A DNA stretch of 64,000 nucleotides. It comes from Chamaelirium japonicum. Its lineage: Eukaryota; Streptophyta; Magnoliopsida; Liliales; Melanthiaceae. The notes beneath the pieces were generated by a model that saw only the letters and a program-made list of their open reading frames with translations, had not been told where the DNA came from and did no database searches. The stretch covers positions 54,660,972 to 54,724,971 of the forward strand of contig OX393557.1 in the NCBI GenBank assembly GCA_947650365.1, given 5' to 3'. The translations under genes were made by a program, and so were the position numbers. This document shows, in pieces, positions 1 through 9,740 of this stretch (position 1 is its first letter; each line of letters begins with the position of its first letter).

Positions 1-1612
1 CGATGCACAGTTTAGTGATTCAGACACTGGTGCATAAACTATCTTACTTCTATAGATAATCTATCCTTAACCCTGAGGGACCATGTACACTGGGCCAACC
101 AGTTGTGTGGTGCTTTGATATGCCAATGTGTGCGGACCTTCCATAGTCCAATACCACGGTACGTTGAGTTACCCGGCTAGCGCTTGAGTGACATATAATC
201 CCTACAGGTTATCCGACATCCAGTATTGGTTGGGTGCATTTTGATGAGTCAATCTGTCCACACAGTTAACCCAGGCCTGGTGGTTGTCAGTATGACTGAC
301 GATGTTCCGGATGCTAGGCATAGCATCGGAAGGTGTGCGGTGTTATAGATGACAAGTTATCAATTTCTAGTCAGATGATCGATCGGGATCTGACAGTGCT
401 CCCCACCGCCCGAGTCGTATCATGGCACCAATAATAGGAGGGACTAAGGATTATCAGAGTATAGTAGAGAACAGGGTTACGAGGGAGTAACATAAGTTTA
501 GGATCACTAGAGTTTAACTCGTGTCGCACTCTGGGTGGTTACGCGGGTTAATCGGATTATGGCTGATTAACGGAACTTTCAGTGTGTCACTGGAATAGTT
601 AATCAGGGATCTGGTTGGAGCTAGAGATCCTGAAACCTGAATGTTCCACCCTGTCGTTGCGTATAGGAATTGTTCTCCGATCTGGTTGGATACGTTGGAT
701 GCGAAGTAGCGCGATAGAGCACAAGCCCGGAGCCTAAGAACCTAATTCACATGTGATAGGGGTCGTAGGGGTATTTTGGTAAATACTGAAATATGGCTCA
801 GATTATATTAAATATGGATCTTAGAATGAGTGGAATAATTCCAGGAGCTCATAGGCACTGACGGAACTCGATTCCGAGTAGCGCACCTAACTCAATCTCT
901 CTTTCAGTTTTTCACTTTTTGTGAAGGGCATTTTCGTCCAGGCTTCATGATAGACACTTAGAAACCCTGAAAACCGCCCCCCCTTATCCCTATCCATCTA
1001 GGGCCAGCCCTAGCTTTCTTGTAGCACTAGGAGGCCAGCCCTATAAGTGGATTGGAGGGGGAAGGGCTGGCCCTAAGTGCTCCCCCTCTCCTAAAACCCG
1101 ACCCCCTCTCCATCTCTCCCTCTCTCCCACTCTGAGGTTTCGGCCAAGGAAGAAAGAGGAAGAAGAAGGAAAAAGAAGGAGGAAGGAAGGAGAAGGAAGA
1201 AGAAAGAAAGAGAAGGTGGAGATCTCGCGGCTAGCCATCGTGTTCGCAACGAATTCCTCTGTCGGCTCGTAGTCCTTGCACTCAGAGACGGGACTTCGAG
1301 GATTCCTCAATTCGCAAAGAACAAGGTGCTATTCGACTGCTTCCTTTGCGATTCACGTGCGGTTTATCATCGTTCTGTTCTCTCCGGATCATAGATCCTT
1401 AAGGTATGATGATTTTAAACACCTAACTAGATGCATGCATGTCTTTCGTAGATCGTAATATGCCTCTAGGGTGTCCGCACATATGCTAAGATCATAGATT
1501 TGCATGTCGATTGTTTTGTAGAATTAATTGTAATGAAACATATACCGTATGATCTTCGGATTTATCGTTTGCTTCCGCTGTTTGACTCTGATAAGCGGAT
1601 CCAATTCCAGCA
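1..1612 (+). mobile_element. Ty1/copia LTR (same family as C1), cut by window start
   Basis: The + strand is closely similar to the reverse complement of the LTR at 33028-34981 and of the LTR at 40056-42005, so this LTR lies in the opposite orientation to element C1. It ends at 1612 with a CCAGCA-like terminus where the other copies end in CCAACA. It includes the pyrimidine/purine-rich stretch at 1130-1220 seen in the other copies. No primer-binding site follows directly, so it is a 3' LTR or a solo LTR; the window start hides which. It lies in the internal region of a Cassandra element. Confidence 0.85.
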
Positions 1613-1967
1613 AGACCCCCCCATCTCGAGGAGAACCGGCTCTGATACTATTTTGTAACATCCGCCCCAAACACACAAGATTTTGTCCGCTTTGCCCGTA
1701 CCCGCACGAGAACTTCCCAGGGTGGTCACCCATCCTTGTACTACTCTCACCCGAGCACGCTTAACTACGGAGTTCTTACGCGCACGGTTTTAAAACGCGT
1801 CTTATATGTTTAGGAGGGAAAAGTATATAAGTAGCTCAGGATCTCCTTCTCTCCAAGTGATGTGGGGCCAACTCATGGCCTTGTACACCTCATCTCATCC
1901 ATCATGGCATCCCAGCCTCAAGAGTTTTGGCTCTTGGCTATTGGCCTATTGGATCTTGGTTGTCATA
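1613..1967 (-). mobile_element. Cassandra TRIM remnant (one LTR plus primer site)
   Basis: Read on the minus strand, 1967-1654 is an LTR of about 314 bp matching the Cassandra LTR at 21448-21788. It is followed by a primer-binding site like TGGTATCAGAGC (1639-1650) and a short non-coding stretch that runs into the copia LTR ending at 1612. Cassandra elements are non-coding terminal-repeat retrotransposons in miniature, known across vascular plants, that carry 5S rRNA-derived sequence in their LTRs. Only one end is visible here. It lies against the antisense-gene region of a Tat-type gypsy element. Confidence 0.85.
1701..1775 (-). promoter_or_regulatory. 5S rRNA-derived domain in Cassandra LTR
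   Basis: The minus strand reads like the 3' two-thirds of plant 5S rRNA, including AGTTAAGCGTGCTCGGG and GGATGGGTGACC, the region that holds the internal RNA polymerase III promoter boxes A and C. It is embedded in a Cassandra LTR, lacks the 5' third of 5S rRNA, and is not a host 5S gene. Confidence 0.85.
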
Positions 1968-2519
1968 GCCCTTGCCCTTGCCTCTGCCTTTAATCTTCGA
2001 TGAAGTTTTGACCCTCACTTTCCCTTTCTGCGAAGCCCTCATCTTGGACGGGACGACATTCTTCACGCTACCTGAGGAGGGAACAACATTCTTCGCACTG
2101 CTAGATAATGCCATTGCAACCGATCGAGAGAATGCAGAGAGCAGGAAGCAGAAAATTCGTGAGCATAAGCTCTGGACTTTGAAAAATTTTGATAGCGTGG
2201 GGAACACAAATGAACTTCGGAGCGAATTTATAAACTCAATAGAATTGGCAGGAAAAATAAAGTGCCACATGGCGCCATCAGATCAAAAGTTGTGTATTTG
2301 AAAAGGACACGTGGCGCCCATCCAAGCGAAACGCTCTTCCAGACGAAACGTCGGACCAAACGAAGCGTCGGACTTGTCGAAACCGTGGGCTCGGGTGAAC
2401 TGCCGGTCCAAGCAAAGCATCAAACCCGGAACAACATCTACTCCATCACCCCTTCGACAAGCAGACGATCGGGTGATGTGCCAAAGGATCAGGTTAAATA
2501 CAGGTTCTTTTACCCGATC

Positions 2520-4030
2520 GCCTCAACTCCAACCGGTTGAATTTAACCGATCGATCAATTTTGATCGATCAGGTAAATTCAACCGATCGGTCGATTTTCT
2601 ACAAGATCGGGCAAAAAACTCCGCTTTTTGCCCGATCGCCTTGAATCCAACCGGTTGAATTTAACCGATCGGTCAATTTTGACTGATTGGGCAAATTCAA
2701 CCAATCGGTCGATTTTCTACTGGATCGGGCAAAAAACTCTGCTTTTTGCCCAATCGCCTCAAATCCAACAGGTTGAATTTAACCGATCGGTCGATTTTCT
2801 ACTGGATCGAGCAAAAAACTCTGCATTTTGCCCGATCTCCTCGAATCCAACCAGTTGAATTTAATCGATTGGTCAATTTTGACCGATCGGGCGAATTCAA
2901 CCGATCGGTCGATTTTCTATTGGATCGGACAAAAAACTCTGCTTTTTGCCCGATTGCCTCGAATCCAATCGGTTGAATTTAATCGATCGATCAATTTTGA
3001 CCGATCGGGCAAATTCAACAGATCGATCGATTTTTTACTAGATCGGGCAAAATACTCTACTTTTTGCCTGATCACTTCGAATCCAACCGGTTGAATTTAA
3101 CCGATCGGTCAATTTTGACCGATCGGGCAAATTCAACCGATCGGTCGATTTTCTACTAGATCAAGCAAAAAACTTTGCTTTTTGCCCGTTCGCCTCGAAT
3201 CCAACCGGTTGAATTTAACCGATCGGTCAATTTTGACCGATCGGGACAAATTCAACAGATCGGTCGATTTTCTACTAGATCGGGCAAAAAGCTCTGCTTT
3301 TTGCCTGATCACCTCGAATCCAACCGGTTGAATTTCACCGATCGATCAATTTCGACCGATCAGGCAAATTCAACTGATCGATCGATTTTCTACTAGATCG
3401 GGCAAAAAACTCTGCTCTTTATCCGATCGCCTCGAATCCAATCGGTTAAATTTAACCGATCGGTCAATTTTCTACTGGATCGGGTAAACAGCTCTGCTTT
3501 TTGCTCGATCACCTCGAATCCAACCGGTTGAATTTAACCGATCGGTCAATTTTGACCGATCGGGCAAATTCAACCGATCGGTCGATTTTCTACTGGATCG
3601 GGCAAAAAAACTCTGCTCTTTGCCCGATCGTCTCGAATTCAACCGGTTGAATTTAACCGATCAGTCAATTTTGACCGATCGGGCAAATTCAACCAATCGG
3701 TCGATTTTCTAATGGATCGGGCAAAAAACTCTACTTTTTGCTCGATCGCCTCGAATCCAACCGGTTGAATTTAACCGATCGGTCACTTTTGACCGATCGG
3801 GCAAATTCAACCGATCGGTCGATTTTCTACTGGATCGGGCAAAAAACTCTGCTTTTTGCCCGATCGCCTCGAATCCAATCGGTTGAATTTAACCGATCGG
3901 TCAATTTTGACCAATCGGGCAAATTCAACCGATCGGTCAAATTTAACCGATCGGTCACTTTTGACCGATTGGATAAATTTGAACGATCGTTTGATTTTCT
4001 ACGAGATCTGGCGAAAAATCTACTTTTTTA
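2520..4030. repeat. Tandem array, about 118-bp unit, about 13 copies
   Basis: Successive occurrences of GGTTGAATTTAACCGATC lie 115-119 bp apart, with two shortened units of about 84 bp near 2772-2855 and 3443-3527. Each unit contains several self-complementary GACCGATCGGTC-type motifs and a block ending in GGGCAAAAAACTCTGC. It lies upstream of the polypurine tract and 3' LTR of T0. Long apparent reading frames across it follow from the repeats and are not treated as genes. Confidence 0.95.
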
Positions 4031-4262
4031 CCCGATCGATCAGGCTCCACCGGTTAAATTTGATCGATCGGTCAAATTTGACCGATCGGACAAATTTAAC
4101 CGATTGATCAAAATTGACCGATCGGTCGAAATTGACCGATTGATCAGATTTGATCGATCGGTTAAATTTGTTCGATCGATCAAATTTGACCGATCTGTCA
4201 AAATTAATCGATCGATCAAGTTCGACCGATCGGTCATGTTTGACCGATCGGTCGGATCTGAC
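4031..4262. repeat. 18-bp subrepeat array of GATCGGTCAAATTTGACC type
   Basis: About a dozen degenerate units of 18 bp, each a variant of CAAATTTGACCGATCGGT, directly follow the 118-bp array. The same 18-bp words occur inside the 118-bp unit, so the larger unit probably grew from the smaller one. The exact multiple of three gives an open hexapeptide-repeat frame of no evident meaning. Confidence 0.9.
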
Positions 4263-4447
4263 AGACCAGGTGGGTTTGGCACACCTATTGCCCTCAATCT
4301 ATCAATAGTTCTCGTTTCTTCACAGGAACCTGGATCCCGCAAAGCTCTACAAAACCTCAACATCACTGGTCCTTGACAAAGAGACTGATTTTGCACCAAG
4401 AGTCCAAGTCAGCAAGCACTGCCCCTAGCCAACTTGGAGGGGGTAAC

Positions 4448-5313
4448 TGTGGGTGCAAATTTTGACCAAATGTTCCACACACCGCGAGACCCACGAGCCC
4501 TGCCTGGTGGATCCATGGAGGCTACCGCGGGACCCCCCAGCCCTGTCTGGGGGTCCACGGAGACAACCACGGGATCCACCAGCCCTGCCTGGGGGGTCCA
4601 CAGAGACTACCACGGGACCCACCAGCCCTACCTGGGGGGCCCACGAAGACCATCGCGGGACCCACCAGCCCTACCTGTGGAATCCACGGAGACTACCGCG
4701 GGACCCACCAGCCCTGCCTGGAGGGTCCACAGAGACTACCGCGGGACCAACCAGCCCTGCTTGGGTGGCCCCACGAAGACCACCACGGGACCCACCAGCC
4801 CTGCCTGGGGGGTCCACGGAGACAACTGCGGGGCGCACCAGCCCTACCTTGGGAATCCCTAGATACAAAGGCAAAAACCGCCATTTGCCCCAGATTTCCT
4901 CCCAGAGTTTTTCTATAAATAGCAAAACCTTCAAATGTAAAAGGATCTGAAATCTGATTCCAGAAACCAGAGACCAGAATCTTAAAACCCAGAGCTCTAA
5001 CTTTGATATTCTATTACCTTCAATCTCCTTTTCAAAGAGATCAATGACACTCGGCCTGTCGAGGTCACTTCGAGCGGAGAGTTAGTGAATTCGGGTTACT
5101 CCCTATTGCACGGAGACGTAGACTTTGGGTGACCTCCGAGATCACACCTTGTGTCAACCTTCTCTCTGTTTGCATATCGAAAATCTTAATTCTAAGTCAC
5201 CAAGGCATCGACCTTCGGACCTGCCTTCTAGTCAGCAGATCGATCAAAAACCTTCGACTCAATTGACTGGTTGGGCGGAGTCTTCGGATCGGCACGAAGA
5301 TTTTTTCCCCACA
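4448..5313 (+). mobile_element. 3' LTR of T0
   Basis: The LTR starts TGTGGGTGCAAATTTTG directly after the purine tract TTGGAGGGGGTAAC and ends CCCCACA at 5313. A TATA-like TATAAATAG sits at 4914-4922. It holds a 43-bp minisatellite near its start. Related LTR starts occur at 7935 and 9066. The right boundary is inferred from the CA ending and the start of another repeat, so it is less certain than the left one. Confidence 0.7.
4490..4860. repeat. Minisatellite inside LTR, about 43-bp unit, nine copies
   Basis: The core ACCAGCCCTGCCTGGGGG recurs near 4495, 4540, 4581, 4624, 4666, 4708, 4751, 4796 and 4838, a spacing of 41-45 bp. It is GC-rich and open in several frames because of its composition and repetition; no protein is proposed. 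Confidence 0.95.
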
Positions 5314-5860
5314 ATATAAATGAGCCCAAACCCGATCAGATGGGTTGGGTTCAACCCGCCCAATTTGCATGCCAGTAGATCCAACACACGATGAAGTGGC
5401 GTGTAGGTATTGGCGAAGGGGATCGGGACCCACAGTGGAAAAAAAACCCTTGAAGTAGGGTGATGTAGTTCCCAATGCCAGCAAATCCTTATCGGGGTTT
5501 TTTTTTTACTATGGGCCCCACTCTCCTGAACGCCACCTCCATAGCTCTACCAGCTTGCGGGGTGGCAAGGAGCAATGCTATTCATTCCGAAAGTTTTACC
5601 GAAAGAGTATTACCGAATGACATCGCACCCATTCACAACGCACCTTTTTGCTTGGTGCTCCCGAAAGAGTGATCATTTGTCTAGGTGGGTGATAGCGGAC
5701 GGCTATGATCACGTCACGTCATTCGGTAAGACTCTTACGGTAAGTCTTTCGGTATGAATGGCTTTTCTCAGGTGGCAAATATGTATTTTCTTTATACACG
5801 CCATGAATCTTCTTTTATAATTAAACTCTTAGTAAACTAGAAAGAAAGATCCCTTCGAAA
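5314..5860 (+). repeat. Dispersed composite repeat R1, copy 1
   Basis: It shares with 44838-45540 a GAGCCCAAACCCGATCAG block, a block with GTAGGTATTGG and CCCTTGAAGTAGGG, a block with GGGCCCCACTCTCCTGAA, a small inverted-repeat element, and a terminal block ending in AAACTAGAAAGAAAGATCCC. The third copy is split by C2 (27890-28115 and 43758-44160). No coding sequence is seen, and its class is unknown. Confidence 0.8.
5577..5762. mobile_element. MITE-like inverted-repeat element inside R1, copy 1
   Basis: The ends form an inverted repeat of about 43 bp: ATTCATTCCGAAAG with TATTACCGAATGAC at the left is mirrored by GTCATTCGGTAAG with CTTTCGGTATGAAT at the right. Length is 186 bp. Copies lie at 43845-44020 and 45243-45428, always in the same context, so it may have entered R1 before R1 spread. 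No target-site duplication could be fixed. Confidence 0.7.
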
Positions 5861-5932
5861 TTTGCAACTTCTTTATACAAGCCACAGTTAGATGGTGTCA
5901 CGTATCGATCAACGCATTAGGTGCAGAAACTT

Positions 5933-6019
5933 GGCTAGGGATTGAGTGATGGTGTGCTTATATACCCTCTGGTGGACCTCTCCTTACGACCCGGGTTTAG
6001 GGGCGAGAGGGTATCTACA
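5933..6019 (+). mobile_element. TRIM LTR remnant
   Basis: From GGCTAGGGATTGAG to GGGTATCTACA it matches the inner and 3' part of the two LTRs of the complete TRIM at 44399-44744. Only part of one LTR is present. Confidence 0.8.
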
Positions 6020-6784
6020 ACAAGAACAAGACCGATTTTGCAGAAGATCTGATTCCCATTATGACCGATCTCATGGAATATCGGATTTCTGAGTACAAAA
6101 CCGATCTTGTAGGAGATTAGATTTTCACCCGACCGATCAATGCAGAAGATTGAATTTTCAAGTACAAGATCGATCTTGCAGAAGACCGGATTTCCATATT
6201 AAAAGAAAAAAACCGGTCTTGCAAAGGTTCGTCCAGATTTCAGCACAAGACATCTTCTGATCATAGAAGACCATTCTGCCAAAGCTAAAAGATGAGGGAG
6301 AAGCTAAGCAAGATGTCAGAGAAGCGAAATATACGAGTTCGCTGACGTAGATTGCTTGCAGCAACACTAAATCTGATCCATTATCGGTCAGTTTCTGGCC
6401 AGTACGTCATGGCACAAAATCAATCTCCAGCAGGTCGAACTTTGAGGAGTCGGCTAAAATTGAAGAAGTTGGCCGATCGACCAACTGCACCAGCCAAAAT
6501 CGTAAAACAAATTAGCTACGGTTCGACGGAAGAACAGTCCATTGTTTCGACCAATCAACTGTTCTCTTTCACAAAATTACAGCAGACTCAAGAATTCGTC
6601 CGATCCTCTTGACCATGACTGACTGATGACCGATCGATCGGCTAAATTCCTCTGCAAATATACAACCCTTCAAGTACATACAAACTAGGCATGATGATCA
6701 AAACCATCCTTCGCAACTATCCCTGAAGCATTGATGCCCAATGCTCCACTCGATTGATGTGGCAACCGATCAGAGGGTCTTGGG
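6020..6784. repeat. Degenerate GATC-rich repeats; no gene seen
   Basis: From 6020 to about 6240 the words AAGACCGATCTTGCAGAAGAT and variants recur every 40-50 bp, as they do at 44285-44398. From about 6600 to 6785 the sequence is similar to 10550-10890 (GACCGATCG, CAACCCTTCAAGTACATAC, CAACCGATCAGAGGGTC). These look like non-coding ends of decayed gypsy-type elements; the family is not certain. Confidence 0.6.
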
Positions 6785-7415
6785 TAGGCCTGTCAACCGG
6801 GCTAGACTGGGTCAGTCAAGATCTGTCCAAACCCAGCTCGAACTTTAGGTGGCCCTTCCAAGTCCGAACTCGGCGTAGAGCTTTACCATCATGTTGAGCC
6901 CAAATTTAGCCAATTTTTCTTCTTGGATTTCAGACCAAGTTCGGGCCGACCCCAATAAGAACACTGTGAGTGAAAAAACGTCATGAAAAAATAATATTCA
7001 TTATGCTCCTACAATTTATAAGTAACAATACATCTCACCATTTCATAACCTAGCATTTTTGTATGGGTGACATACCTAAATTCATAGACATACATAGAGC
7101 AACAAAAGCTATGGGATTCTAAAAATAGTAACTCTCACTAAAAACCAATTTGTGCAATAACTTTATCTCCTAGATAAGCAAAATATATCAAGAGGGTATG
7201 TTTCAATAAACTAATACACCCTTACTATTTCTGGTTCGGGATTAGAACGGTCCAAGCGTAACACGGCCCGAACTGGACCCGAACTCAAGTTCGGGCTAGA
7301 AATCATATCCAAGCTCAGCCCAGCCCAGCCCAAGCTAACATAAAGCTCGTTCCAATATTTTTTTTCGGGCCGAACAAGTAGGTATCGGGCTAGCCTAGCC
7401 CAATTGACAATCCTA
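6785..7415. mobile_element. hAT-like non-autonomous DNA element
   Basis: The left end TAGGCCTGTCAACCGGGC and right end GCCCAATTGACAATCCTA are inverted relatives of the TAGGGGTGTCAA-type termini common in plant hAT MITEs. The interior is rich in GGGCC/GGCCC words near both ends and AT-rich in the middle (about 7000-7240). No transposase frame is seen and no clear 8-bp target duplication could be read. Confidence 0.55.
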
Positions 7416-7786
7416 GATTCACAAGCTTTGAAAAACGTGATGAGCAGTGTTGGGAAGGGGTGGCAATGGACTCAGAAAATCCGAATACCCAATCCAAACC
7501 CGACTCGAAACATTAGGTATGGCTACAGATTTTGTACCTGAAATATGGTTTGAGTAGGGCATAGTTATAGGAACTCTGCCCGATTAACTTTCAACGATGA
7601 CCAAGGCCCCCTACGACCTCAACAAGGACGAGCCCCACGACTGCCCATGACACTAAGATGACACCCACGGTTGCTCGTGGCACAATGACAACGCCTACAG
7701 CACGACGATGATGCACGCGACCACCCATGTTATAGTGACAACCATCGATGATTTTAGGCCGAGTTTACCTTCAAGATCGATCAACA
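7416..7786. other. No gene recognised
   Basis: A moderately GC-rich stretch (about 7590-7740) holds repeated CACGAC and CCCATG words but no sustained reading frame. It may be the decayed inner part of the gypsy-type element whose 3' end lies at 7787-8280. Confidence 0.4.
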
Positions 7787-8006
7787 CAAAACCAATCAGT
7801 CAACGATCGGTCATCAATCTTCAGAAGCAAATCCATAACCAATCACATGCCACAACATCTCCAGAGCAGCTTTAATTTTGCGCCGAGGATCTCAACCAGC
7901 TAGGTGCTCACCTAGTTAACTGGGAGGGGATAACTGTGGGTGTAAAAAATGGCTAAGGTAATTAACCATCCTATAGGCCTGCAGCCTATCGAAAAGCAGG
8001 CCAGCA
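7787..8006 (+). repeat. 220-bp direct repeat, copy 1 (gypsy 3' end)
   Basis: It is nearly identical to 8918-9137. It holds the last part of an element interior, a purine tract GGGAGGGGATAAC and an LTR start TGTGGGTGTAAA at 7935, of the same type as the T0 LTR start at 4448. Confidence 0.9.
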
Positions 8007-8280
8007 AGAATCCACATCACCAAGGCCCACGAGGACAGCCCGTGGCCACTAGCAGGCCACCAGAGGCCCACAGGAATAGCTCGTGACCTTCCAGCAGGCC
8101 AACAGAGGCCCACAGGAATAGCTCGTGGCCTACCAGCAGGCCAGCAGAGGCCCACGAGGACAGCTCCTGGTCCATTCATAGCCCCATACGTGGACCAACC
8201 GCATGATGCCATGTGGACCAATCGCAGAATGATACATCAGCTCCAGTATTTCATTGAAAAGAGTAACTATAAATACAAAT
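7935..8280 (+). mobile_element. Gypsy-type LTR fragment related to T0 LTR
   Basis: It begins TGTGGGTGTAAAAAATGG after a purine tract. It carries a minisatellite of about 42 bp (GGCCCAC starts at 8024, 8065, 8107, 8149) and a TATA-like TATAAATA at 8268-8275. The right limit is uncertain because LINE-like sequence follows. Confidence 0.6.
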
Positions 8281-8641
8281 CAAGATAACAACAGAATGAC
8301 TTTTGGCCATACAGTTCAAGCACCTGCAGCCTCGCATCGAGTAGCAGAGCCACTTGACCAAAGATATAGGCAGTTACAATGGGTATGTATCCCATATAGT
8401 GGAAGTGAGTGTATACGTTGTACAATGCACTAACTTGGTTCTTATAATCAAGATAGGATTTAGCCAATCTATGAATAAGAGTAGGGCATGGATTCCTTCC
8501 TCTAAAAATGCTTTCGTTCCTCATTTTCCATATAGCCCATAAGTTCAACCCCCTCCCCTTAGAGTTTTCAGGAGCGTATTGGAAGACTTCCGAGTGGATT
8601 TCGGGGCACCCGCCGATGAAGAAAAACAAAGACAAAAACAC
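8267..8641 (-). mobile_element. LINE-like remnant (C-terminal region of ORF2 type)
   Basis: A minus-strand frame includes LNLWAIWKMRNESIFRG followed by NPCPTLIHRLAKSYLDYKNQ, which resembles the stretch after the reverse transcriptase in plant L1-type ORF2 proteins, near the zinc-binding and RNase H region. Only about 120 codons are open; no endonuclease or reverse transcriptase core and no poly(A) tail are seen. The call rests on this one motif. Confidence 0.45.
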
Positions 8642-8744
8642 AAATTTGGACCAAGTTTAGCTAGTTGACGAATAAATAGACCCGATACTTTGAATCATCT
8701 TGCAAACTCTTTTTGTTTGTCTATTTCGACGTAGGGGCATATCC

Positions 8745-8911
8745 TAAGCAACAAAATTAAAAGAAGACTCCAATGAAAAAAATACTTCTATTTTAACCGC
8801 AACATCGTTGCTTGGATTCTTTTACTGGCCTGCGGGGAAGGAGACGACGTGGTGGCCAAGCTGCTATGCAGACGGAAATTTTCTATTAGAACATAAAAGG
8901 GGACATAAACT
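8745..8911 (+). pseudogene. Relic of MiAMP1-like gene upstream region
   Basis: AAAAGAAGACTCCAATG, GGAAGGAGACGACGTGG and GGAAATTTTCTATTAG with AACATA match in order the region 140-370 bp upstream of the genes at 26262 and 54727. Here CCAAG (8856-8860) runs straight into CTGCTATGCAG without the MITE found in the other copies, so this is an empty site. No coding part follows. Confidence 0.75.
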
Positions 8912-8917
8912 CAGACG

Positions 8918-9137
8918 CAAAACCAATCAGTCAACGATCGGTCATCAATCTTCAGGAGCAAATCCATAACCAATCACATGCCACAACGTCTCTAGAGCAG
9001 CTTTAATTTTTCGCCGAGGATCTCAACCAGCTAGGTGCTCACCTGGTTAACTGGGACGGGATAACTATGGGTGCAAAAATTGACTAAGGTAATTAACCAT
9101 CCTATAGGCCTGCAGCCTATCGAAAAGTAGGCCAACA
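8918..9137 (+). repeat. 220-bp direct repeat, copy 2 (gypsy 3' end)
   Basis: It is nearly identical to 7787-8006 at a distance of 1131 bp. The LTR start is TATGGGTGCAAAAATTG at 9066 after GGGACGGGATAAC, and the LTR is cut after about 70 bp, where relic MiAMP1-like upstream sequence resumes. Confidence 0.9.
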
Positions 9138-9285
9138 AAATTAAAAGAAGACTTCAATGATATTTTCTATTAGAACATACAAGGGGACATAAAGTCGGAC
9201 ACGTCAGCATTGTTTCCAATTTGTCCCCTACATGGCATGCCCTAAATAGCAGTGCTCAACCAAAAGACAGCAACCAACGGGCTCT
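9138..9285 (+). pseudogene. Second scrap of MiAMP1-like upstream region
   Basis: AAAATTAAAAGAAGACTTC and TTTTCTATTAGAACATAC repeat words of 8750-8900, and ATGGCATGCCCTAAATAGC at about 9233 is like the TATA block of the two gene copies in shortened form. No coding sequence follows. Confidence 0.5.
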
Positions 9286-9466
9286 TGGTCCTCTCTCCCA
9301 TGAAGGAGAGGTTCCTTGTTCGACTTCCGGTATGGACGTGTAGTAAACTTTCCCTCAAGGCCGTTGTGTTTTGTTTGCACATGCGAATCCAGGCCGTTGA
9401 TATCATGCTCACGGGATTATAAAAATAATAAATAGCAGCTGCTACTGAATGCCTCCACCGTTTCAA
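9286..9466 (+). mobile_element. tRNA-related SINE-like sequence, copy 1
   Basis: It is homologous to 46896-47083. CTCTCCCATGAAGGAGAG could be an anticodon-type stem-loop, and CCTTGTTCGACTTCCGG resembles a pol III box B. The rest (GTTGTGTTTTG to AATAAATAGCAGC) is unassigned. No poly(A) tail or target duplication was found. Confidence 0.45.
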
Positions 9467-9740
9467 TCTTCAGCCTCATTGAGCCATTGCTCTAGCGCCC
9501 AGTCCTCTGATGGAATGGCTAGTCAGAGAAAAAAAATAAAAACAAAAGACTGCAAGAGAGAAATGGGGTTTGTCTATATCTATGTCCCGTTGTATGTTCA
9601 AATAACATCACTCTTGTTTCATAAACCATGAGGGTTGCATGTCTTACCAAGTGAGCTATCAATTTGTATAAAATTGGCTCAACAAACAAGTGTTACTTGA
9701 GCCGCAAGGCCAACTCCAGCCCTCGTTCCCAATTCCCCCT
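9467..9740. other. No gene recognised
   Basis: Mixed sequence without a sustained reading frame, motif or repeat that I can assign. Confidence 0.4.

Larger units (their letters stand above)
1968..5313 (+). mobile_element. Tat-type Ty3/gypsy element, 3' part (T0)
   Basis: From left to right: a short lysine/serine-rich reading frame on the minus strand (about 1968-2112), a long tandem array (2520-4262), a polypurine tract (4435-4446) and a 3' LTR (4448-5313). An antisense gene and tandem repeats between pol and the 3' LTR are known for the Tat/Retand group of plant gypsy elements, which suggests the family. The gag and pol part is absent from the window. The element is broken. Confidence 0.65.

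Noticed and set aside
1701-1775. A host 5S rRNA gene
   Set aside because: The 5' third of 5S rRNA is missing and the sequence sits in a Cassandra LTR with primer site.
1938-2270. A small lysine-rich host gene on the minus strand
   Set aside because: It abuts a Cassandra LTR, includes part of that LTR in frame, and sits where Tat elements have their antisense gene; kept only as part of T0.
2520-4030. A CRISPR-like array
   Set aside because: Units are tandem without unique spacers, in a eukaryotic retrotransposon.
3738-4376. A 212-codon open frame of KFDRSV-like hexapeptides
   Set aside because: It follows from 18-bp and 118-bp tandem repeats lacking stops; frames on the other strand are open too. 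No start context or similarity.
4434-4950. Pro/Thr/Gly-rich open frames in two + frames and one - frame
   Set aside because: Composition of the 43-bp LTR minisatellite; several overlapping frames are open equally.
9604-9640. A further gene exon near CATAAACCATGAGGG
   Set aside because: Frames are short and no splice or family signal is visible.
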